Below are positions 58,561 to 64,000 of a stretch of DNA of 64,000 nucleotides, piece after piece. Source of the DNA: Reichenbachiella ulvae. Its GTDB lineage: Bacteria > Bacteroidota > Bacteroidia > Cytophagales > Cyclobacteriaceae. The translations under genes were made by a program, and so were the position numbers. The notes beneath the pieces were generated by a model that was not told the origin of the DNA, did not search any database, and saw nothing but the letters and a program-made list of their open reading frames with translations. Where the stretch lies: positions 3,782,001 to 3,846,000 of the forward strand of contig NZ_JAOYOD010000001.1 in assembly GCF_025833875.1 (NCBI RefSeq), written 5' to 3'. Numbering within the stretch: position 1 is the first letter of the stretch; every line of letters starts with the position of its first letter.

Positions 58561-58583
58561 GGTTCGAGCCCAGTCTGAGGAGC
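58561..58583 (+). repeat. attR core: right 23-bp direct repeat
   Basis: Perfect copy of 39005-39027 (tRNA-Asn T-arm to acceptor 3' side). The bases that follow are AACATTG, so the pre-insertion chromosome had no encoded CCA at this place. Confidence 0.93.
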
Positions 58584-58596
58584 AACATTGAAAATC

Positions 58597-58627
58597 AAGC
58601 AGTTACAGAAAAGTGACTGCTTTTTTT
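58597..58627 (+). terminator. Displaced native terminator of tRNA-Asn
   Basis: AAGCAGTTAC and GTGACTGCTT pair with one G-U, followed by TTTTTTT. It lies 13 bp after attR, at the place expected for the terminator of the tRNA before island insertion. It could now serve as a right-boundary terminator. Confidence 0.8.
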
Positions 58628-58669
58628 GTGCCTAAACTTTTTGAGATCGGGTATTAGAGGACTAACTAT

Positions 58670-60868
58670 CTAATCACCAGAGCGGCGACAGGTATATTGC
58701 CCCTCTTGCAATTCCTGAATCAGATCGTAACGCAAAGGGATTACATAAAGCCCACGGTCATTCATTAAGCCAGATTTCCCTCTACGTCGAACAATGAAAT
58801 TCCCATCTACAGTGGACTCAATCTTATCATAAGAAGGGTTTAAGATCATTTTGCCTGCCTGGTCAAACAATCCGTATTTAAATTGTTTTCTTACAATGAA
58901 CAAACCATTCTCTGTTCGTTTGATGGCATCATACTCAATCATCACCTTTTCATCTCCTGCGGCATCTAGCGCTCCATAAAGACCCGCTCTTTTAACTATG
59001 ACCATGCCCGCTTTCATAGGGGTTACAAAATCTAGATTAGGCTGAATCACAAGTTCTTCACCTAAATTGACATAGCCCCAATGACCATTGAGCTTAACAG
59101 CCGATAGACCTTCGCTAAATCCACCCACACTATCGTAGCGATTGGCAATTCTCAACTGGCCATTCAAGTCTACAAAACCATATTGACCGTTTTCTTTGAT
59201 CGCAATCAGACCTTCAGAGATGAGTGAAACCTCTTCAAATCTATCACTAAAGGGGAGTAACAATTGACCACTTTTAGAAGAAACAGCCCATTGGTCTTTC
59301 TTCTTCAGAATAAGGTACTGTCCATCAATTAACCCAGATATAGTATCACAATTAGGGTAAAACAAAATCTCACCTCCTTCTGAAAGCAACCCCATTTTAC
59401 CATCGGTAGTTCTTTCTAAATAGCCCAATTCATGTGGGACCAGCTGATTATAGGTTTGAAATAGTGCCAACCCATCCTCATTGACAATATCAGTACGAGT
59501 ACGACTTTTCACCACAGCAGTATTATTGTCATTGAGTGCGATTGAATCATAGGAAGCCTGGCCTACCACTTCACCAAACTGATTGATCAAATGCTCAAAG
59601 TCCATGTTTTTAACTTTTGCCAATTGCTGTTGAAAGGGGCTCACCTGATCATACTTGAAAGGAATGGCCACTTGCCCTCTTAGGTCCAAATACCCCCAAT
59701 AACCATTTCTTTTAACTGGAATCAAATTATTACTTTCGACTTGTACTGATTCAAATTGCTTATTCGTCAACTTTCTACCAAAGGCATTATAGATACTCCA
59801 GCCACTTTTGCTCTTGGCAAAAAGCACATGCTCATCCACTCTTATTTCTTCAAAAACATTGGGCCCAAACTTTACCCCTTTTGCTGGAATAATGGTTGAT
59901 TTCCTGTGATCCGAAATAATAAGGTGATTCTTGAAGGCATCTACTTGATCAGGAATTAACCCTACATAAATGCTTTCTCGATTTTCATCAAAAACCTCTA
60001 CCCAACCATTGGCACATACCGCCAAAAACTGACCTCGTATTAAAAATATCGAATCTGCAGACCATTGCCCCAAAAGGCTATCACTAGCTGTTTTGATTTC
60101 GAATGAGCTGAAAGACTCGGTTTCAAATGGGCCAGAAACCTCCTTGAAATTGGGTTCTAACTTCAGCTCTCCATATTGATTAATCAAACCAACTTTACCT
60201 GCGCGATAGATCTTTGCCAAATCATTTTCTAAGCTGCCCACACTGTCTAATGATGCTGCAACTTTTACTTCACCGGCTTTATCAATAACACCATAAAGAT
60301 TCATAGTGTCCCTGAAAACAAACAAGCTCTCATCAAAGTGCTCAATTTGAGTATATTGCTTGGGCAACAAAACCTTACTGTTCTCAGAATAGAGACCGTA
60401 TCTAGTCCGACCACTTTCAATTTTAGAAGCAATCAACAAATCACTTTGAACTTTCAAAGAATGATTCTCAAAAGGAATAACAGTCTGTCCTTTAGAATTG
60501 ATAGTACCGTATAGAAGTAGGTTTGAAAAGCGCCCCTTGATAGAAGCAATAATAAGACCGCTGTGAACTGCCTCCAGAGTGTAGAATTTAGGAGCGGTGA
60601 CTCTCCTGTCCTTCAATGAAATTAAACCCCATCGTTCCCCATCAAAATAACCTATAACTTCATTAACAGGGTGTTCTAACCCCTTGCTCCAGCCTAATTT
60701 TTCATACTGAGCCGCAATCAGCACCTGACCCGACTCATCTTTAAGACCGGTCTTGCCATTTTCGGTATAAAAAACATAGGGAGTCGGCGAAAAGGCCCAC
60801 AACGACAGGCTGGATAGAAAACATAAGGCCAGCAAAAAAATCTTAGCCTTTAGTTGAAATCCCCTCAC
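58670..60868 (-). CDS. Exported WG-repeat protein
   Basis: 732 residues with signal peptide (IFLLALCFLSSLSLWAFS). The whole mature part is built from WG repeats: GKTGLKDESGQVLIAAQYEKLG, NGYWGYLDLRGQVAIPFKYDQV, NGHWGYVNLGEELVIQPNLDFV and similar, roughly 14 in all (pattern G-x-W/Y-G-x-(I/V)-(D/N)-x-x-G). They form propeller-like surfaces of unknown role and are frequent in Bacteroidota. It starts directly after hemA (ATG at 60868, hemA stop at 60869), so both are one operon. It ends 86 bp from attR. Confidence 0.75.
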   Translation of the reverse strand: MRGFQLKAKIFLLALCFLSSLSLWAFSPTPYVFYTENGKTGLKDESGQVLIAAQYEKLGWSKGLEHPVNEVIGYFDGERWGLISLKDRRVTAPKFYTLEAVHSGLIIASIKGRFSNLLLYGTINSKGQTVIPFENHSLKVQSDLLIASKIESGRTRYGLYSENSKVLLPKQYTQIEHFDESLFVFRDTMNLYGVIDKAGEVKVAASLDSVGSLENDLAKIYRAGKVGLINQYGELKLEPNFKEVSGPFETESFSSFEIKTASDSLLGQWSADSIFLIRGQFLAVCANGWVEVFDENRESIYVGLIPDQVDAFKNHLIISDHRKSTIIPAKGVKFGPNVFEEIRVDEHVLFAKSKSGWSIYNAFGRKLTNKQFESVQVESNNLIPVKRNGYWGYLDLRGQVAIPFKYDQVSPFQQQLAKVKNMDFEHLINQFGEVVGQASYDSIALNDNNTAVVKSRTRTDIVNEDGLALFQTYNQLVPHELGYLERTTDGKMGLLSEGGEILFYPNCDTISGLIDGQYLILKKKDQWAVSSKSGQLLLPFSDRFEEVSLISEGLIAIKENGQYGFVDLNGQLRIANRYDSVGGFSEGLSAVKLNGHWGYVNLGEELVIQPNLDFVTPMKAGMVIVKRAGLYGALDAAGDEKVMIEYDAIKRTENGLFIVRKQFKYGLFDQAGKMILNPSYDKIESTVDGNFIVRRRGKSGLMNDRGLYVIPLRYDLIQELQEGQYTCRRSGD

Positions 60869-62143
60869 TTACTTTTTGATTTGTTCTTCTTGCTGCTCCA
60901 GGTTGAAGAGGTCATTCAAAACCTCAATCAAGGAGTCAGCCTCGCCACGTTTACAGGCCGCTTTCAGTTGCAACACAGGTAGCTTGATAATTTTCTGCAT
61001 CATGCTTTTGGTTACCTTGTCGACCAACTCAGTTTCTTCTGTGCTTACTTTTTTCAGATGTCTGGCGATTTCTGTTTTTCGGATATCCTCAAGTGCATTT
61101 TTCAACTTGTTGATGACCGGTGACACTTCCATCTCCTGCGCCCATTTATCAAAATCACTTAAAGCTTCATTGATAATAGCCTCCACATCTGGAATAGAAG
61201 CCAATCGACGCTCCAGTGTTTTAGAAGCTTTGGCTTGAATGTTATCTATGTTGTAGAGCAAAAGTCCATTGACCGATTCTATATCCTGCTCAATGCTGCG
61301 AGGCACAGAGAGATCGAATAGATATTTATGACTCAACAACTTATTATCAGTAAAGAGTGCCTTGGTAATAATTGGTTCGCTAATGCTTACAGAAGAGATA
61401 ATCACATCAGCCTCTAATGCCGCATCTGCGTAGTGAGCAAAATCTATTACATCAAATCCCAACTCAGCAGCAATGTTTTCAGCCTTTTCGATGCTTCGGT
61501 TGCACACCTTCACCTGCTTCCTTGTGATCTTCTCCAGATTCCTAGCCACATCCTCTCCAATCTCTCCCAGACCCAAAACCAAAATCTTAGGTTCTTCAAT
61601 CGCTGAGGTCAGCTCACCGATCAAGTCTACAGTGGCATAAGATACAGAAGCAGCCCCATCTCTGAAGGCAGTTTCCTGAACCACGCGTTTGTTGGTGTAA
61701 AAGATAGTATGTAGCAAGCGATGAATAAATGGTCCAGCCATATCTTCATCAGCCGACCACTGATACGCGTTCTTTACCTGATTGATGATTTGCAAATCTC
61801 CGACTACCTGGGCTTCCAAACCAATTGCCACATGAAACAAATGAAGCACAGCTTCCTTGTGGTCCGTGTAATTGAAGAAATATTGAAGGTAGTTGGCCGT
61901 ATCTGTGATTCCCTTGGATAAGCAAAGCAGCTTAACTACTGTCTCGAATTGATCACTAGTAGCGGAGTAATAGACTTCAGTTCTGTTGCAGGTCGACACC
62001 ACCATTGCTTCTGACACTTCCGCATAGTCGGAAAGTAAAGCCAAAAAAGCCTTGCTGGTTTTTTCATCCATAGAAAACAACTCTCTTATTTCAAGAGGTG
62101 TTTTTTTATATGATAGTCCTACCGCTTTAAACTGATTGTGCAT
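60869..62143 (-). CDS. hemA: Glutamyl-tRNA reductase
   Basis: 424 residues. First committed step of haem synthesis by the C5 route, reducing glutamyl-tRNA to glutamate-1-semialdehyde with NADPH. Catalytic Cys52 is in VVSTCNRTEVYY. The NADPH-binding GLGEIG motif lies near residue 193 and a C-terminal dimerisation domain follows (about 310-410). Length is normal for the family. Downstream of it in the same operon is the WG-repeat gene. Confidence 0.93.
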   Translation of the reverse strand: MHNQFKAVGLSYKKTPLEIRELFSMDEKTSKAFLALLSDYAEVSEAMVVSTCNRTEVYYSATSDQFETVVKLLCLSKGITDTANYLQYFFNYTDHKEAVLHLFHVAIGLEAQVVGDLQIINQVKNAYQWSADEDMAGPFIHRLLHTIFYTNKRVVQETAFRDGAASVSYATVDLIGELTSAIEEPKILVLGLGEIGEDVARNLEKITRKQVKVCNRSIEKAENIAAELGFDVIDFAHYADAALEADVIISSVSISEPIITKALFTDNKLLSHKYLFDLSVPRSIEQDIESVNGLLLYNIDNIQAKASKTLERRLASIPDVEAIINEALSDFDKWAQEMEVSPVINKLKNALEDIRKTEIARHLKKVSTEETELVDKVTKSMMQKIIKLPVLQLKAACKRGEADSLIEVLNDLFNLEQQEEQIKK

Positions 62144-62166
62144 ATTTTAATCTAATAAACAGTGCA

Positions 62167-62195
62167 CAAAAATAGGTCAAAAAGGTAATTATCAA
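62167..62195 (-). promoter_or_regulatory. Bacteroidota-type promoter of hemA
   Basis: On the minus strand TTG (62195-62193) and TATTTTTG (62174-62167) are separated by 18 bp, a full match to the TTG-N17-23-TAnnTTTG consensus. The -7 box lies 23 bp upstream of the hemA ATG. Confidence 0.55.
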
Positions 62196-62311
62196 TGTCA
62201 TAGCAAGACCGACGAGATTATTTATAATCGTTTTAAATAACAAAAACATCGATTCTGATGATTTTAGCAAAATATTAAAAAAAAGGTGTGACGAAAGTCA
62301 TGTTTTCAATG

Positions 62312-62319
62312 TAGTTTTG
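62312..62319 (+). promoter_or_regulatory. -7 promoter box of guaB
   Basis: TAGTTTTG fits TAnnTTTG, 28 bp before the guaB ATG at 62348. No strong -33 TTG at the expected distance. Confidence 0.35.
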
Positions 62320-62347
62320 CCCGGCAAATAATAACACTTATTTGCCC

Positions 62348-63817
62348 ATGCATTTCGACAGTTCTAAACTAGTTTTTGAGGCACTCACATACGATGACGT
62401 GCTTTTACTCCCTGGATATTCTGAAGTATTACCACGTGACACGGATACGAGTACATACTTGACTAAGAATATCAAACTTAACATCCCTTTGGTATCTGCA
62501 GCAATGGACACAGTGACTGAATCAGCACTGGCTATATCCATGGCATTAGAAGGAGGTATCGGCATCATTCACAAAAACATGACCATCGAGCAGCAAGCTG
62601 CACAGGTTCGTGCTGTGAAAAGATCGCAAAGCGGTATGATTCTCGATCCGGTCACTCTTCCAGAAACGGCAACAGTAGCAGATGCACTGAAATGCATGAA
62701 GGAATTTAAAATCGGTGGTATTCCAGTCATTGACAAGGATAGAAAATTGATAGGTATAGTCACTAACCGTGACCTTCGTTTTCAAAAAGACCCGGGTCTT
62801 AGCGTGAAAGAGGTGATGACCAGTGAAAATGTAATCACTGCCAAAGACGGTATTGGCCTCAAAGGCGCAGAAGCCATCCTTCAAGAATACAAAATCGAAA
62901 AACTGCCTATCGTTAATGATGCAGGTATTTTAACCGGATTGATTACCTATAAGGATATCTTGAAAAACATCGATAAGCCGATGGCTTGTAAAGATGAATA
63001 CGGTCGTCTGCGAGTAGGTGCTGCAGTAGGTGTAACACCAGATATCGAACAAAGAGTAGAAAAACTGATCGAAGCAGGCGTAGATGTAGTATCCATCGAT
63101 ACGGCTCACGGCCACTCCAAAGGCGTAATCGATACCTGTAAAAAAATCAAAGCTAAGTTTCCAAACCTAGATGTAATAGTGGGTAACATAGCCACTGCCG
63201 AGGCAGCCGTAGCATTGGCAGATGCCGGAGCTGATGCCATCAAAGTAGGTGTAGGACCAGGAAGTATCTGTACTACCCGAATCATCGCTGGAGTAGGGAT
63301 GCCACAGTTATCTGCTGTATACGAATCAGCCAAAGCGATAGAAGGTCGTGGAGTGCCAATCATTGCAGATGGGGGTATTCGCTTCTCAGGAGATTTCGTA
63401 AAAGCCATCGCAGCTGGTGCCAACTGTATCATGATTGGCTCATTGCTAGGTGGAACGGAAGAAGCTCCTGGAGAGGTAATCCTTTACGAAGGACGAAAGT
63501 TCAAGACTTACCGAGGCATGGGTTCTGTAGAGGCCATGGAGGATGGATCAAAGGATCGTTACTTCCAGGATGCAGAAGACGACATCAAAAAGCTAGTACC
63601 AGAAGGAATCGTAGGACGCGTGCCATACAAAGGAATGGTAGCAGAAGTACTTTACCAATTGACCGGAGGTCTGAAAGCAGGTATGGGCTACTGCGGAGCA
63701 CAAAATGTAGAAGCACTTAAAACTGCTCGTTTTGTGAAAGTATCTGGTGCAGGTATGGCAGAATCTCACCCGCACGACATTCAGATTACTAGAGAGGCAC
63801 CGAACTACTCTAGATAA
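62348..63817 (+). CDS. guaB: Inosine-5'-monophosphate dehydrogenase
   Basis: 489 residues from the ATG at 62348; a TTG two codons upstream (62342) is less likely. It catalyses the NAD-dependent conversion of IMP to XMP for GTP synthesis. [17 protein letters not shown] is the N-terminal IMPDH signature. Two CBS domains (about 95-215; [25 protein letters not shown]) are inserted. The catalytic loop is [18 protein letters not shown] with Cys near 306, followed by [10 protein letters not shown] and the flap [10 protein letters not shown]. Length normal. A terminator follows. Confidence 0.94.
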   Translation: MHFDSSKLVFEALTYDDVLLLPGYSEVLPRDTDTSTYLTKNIKLNIPLVSAAMDTVTESALAISMALEGGIGIIHKNMTIEQQAAQVRAVKRSQSGMILDPVTLPETATVADALKCMKEFKIGGIPVIDKDRKLIGIVTNRDLRFQKDPGLSVKEVMTSENVITAKDGIGLKGAEAILQEYKIEKLPIVNDAGILTGLITYKDILKNIDKPMACKDEYGRLRVGAAVGVTPDIEQRVEKLIEAGVDVVSIDTAHGHSKGVIDTCKKIKAKFPNLDVIVGNIATAEAAVALADAGADAIKVGVGPGSICTTRIIAGVGMPQLSAVYESAKAIEGRGVPIIADGGIRFSGDFVKAIAAGANCIMIGSLLGGTEEAPGEVILYEGRKFKTYRGMGSVEAMEDGSKDRYFQDAEDDIKKLVPEGIVGRVPYKGMVAEVLYQLTGGLKAGMGYCGAQNVEALKTARFVKVSGAGMAESHPHDIQITREAPNYSR

Positions 63818-63837
63818 TCTTTGAGTAAAGAATATTC

Positions 63838-63875
63838 AAAAGGCCACTTCAACTTTTATTGAAGTGGCCTTTTTT
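63838..63875 (+). terminator. Rho-independent terminator after guaB
   Basis: AAGGCCACTTCAA and TTGAAGTGGCCTT pair perfectly around CTTTTA and are followed by TTTTTT. Confidence 0.9.
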
Positions 63876-63947
63876 CATTTAGATCAAAATGAGATGACAT
63901 TCTAATTTCACATTTCTTACTAAATTGCCCCGAATTGTAAAAACCCT

Positions 63948-64000
63948 ATGCTATCCCAAAAAGGCATCATTCGGCTCAGTGTAATATTCGGATCGATCTT
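63948..64000 (+). CDS. Possible start of a downstream gene (partial)
   Basis: ATG at 63948 opens a frame of 17 codons to the window edge (MLSQKGIIRLSVIFGSI), with a hydrophobic character like a signal anchor. TAAATTG (63921-63927) upstream is a weak -7-like match. Too short to identify. Confidence 0.3.
   Translation, partial: MLSQKGIIRLSVIFGSI

Larger units (their letters stand above)
39005..58583 (+). mobile_element. Integrated genomic island in tRNA-Asn (about 19.6 kb)
   Basis: Bounded by 23-bp direct repeats of the tRNA-Asn 3' end. It begins with a tyrosine recombinase and an overlapping HTH/excisionase-like gene, and has matching AAATCGGTCCCC-type repeats just inside both ends. Cargo: ssb, radC, helicase-methyltransferase cluster, two toxin-antitoxin pairs, a decayed Mrr nuclease, secreted proteins, an SF2 helicase. 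No relaxase, coupling protein, transposase or phage structural gene is visible, so it is a non-conjugative integrative element that would need helper functions to move between cells. Confidence 0.9.

Noticed and set aside
39005..58583. Prophage
   Set aside because: No capsid, tail, portal, terminase or lysis genes among the island genes.
62342..62347. TTG start for guaB
   Set aside because: An ATG two codons later gives the normal IMPDH N-terminus; no reason to prefer TTG.

Overview
The window looks like a chromosome segment of a free-living, probably marine or soil bacterium of the phylum Bacteroidota, most likely Cytophagales-like. The evidence is a GldH-type gliding lipoprotein next to a RicT/PSP1-domain protein, a TonB-dependent receptor paired with a DUF4249-type lipoprotein, a two-component-propeller sensor, a GWxTD-domain protein, WG-repeat and YwqK-type proteins, and several TAnnTTTG -7 promoter boxes typical of Bacteroidota. 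No species is claimed.

Layout. Positions 1-38,641 are ordinary chromosome. They hold purine and nucleotide genes (purD, purM), rlmB, a GDP-mannose pyrophosphorylase, recQ, ricT-gldH, a very large UPF1-like SF1 helicase, prfA, a universal stress protein, asnB, tRNA-Ala(GGC), acs, a propeller sensor lacking an ATPase domain, an ALDH7-type dehydrogenase, a TonB receptor/DUF4249 pair, a lipoprotein with eight Trp-rich repeats joined by collagen-like Gly-X-Y linkers, a Do-family protease and a small heat shock protein. Positions 58,584-64,000 are again chromosomal: a WG-repeat protein, hemA and guaB.

Between them, 39,005-58,583 is a 19.6-kb integrated genomic island. It starts inside the 3' end of tRNA-Asn(GTT) and ends at a 23-bp perfect copy of that tRNA end. 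Directly after the right copy lies a terminator that is probably the native tRNA-Asn terminator. Just inside both ends are copies of an AAATCGGTCCCC-like repeat, which are good candidates for integrase arm sites. The island encodes an IntDOT-like tyrosine recombinase without the first catalytic Arg, an overlapping excisionase-like HTH protein, SSB and RadC. No conjugation genes are visible.

The island cargo looks like defence. It has a tight four-gene cluster: a phospholipase-D/SNF2 helicase, an Eco57I-type N6-adenine methyltransferase, a small frameshifted gene and a RipA-like four-TM membrane protein. There is also an MqsR-like toxin with an HTH-Panacea antitoxin, a decayed Mrr-type endonuclease, an AbiEi/AbiEii toxin-antitoxin pair with a palindromic operator inside its promoter, and an orphan SF2 helicase at the right end. 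Two secreted proteins of unknown role and one strongly structured non-coding stretch complete it. The helicase-methylase-small protein-membrane protein cluster is the best candidate for a poorly described system. The AbiE operator and the att/arm-site architecture are the most directly supported regulatory observations.
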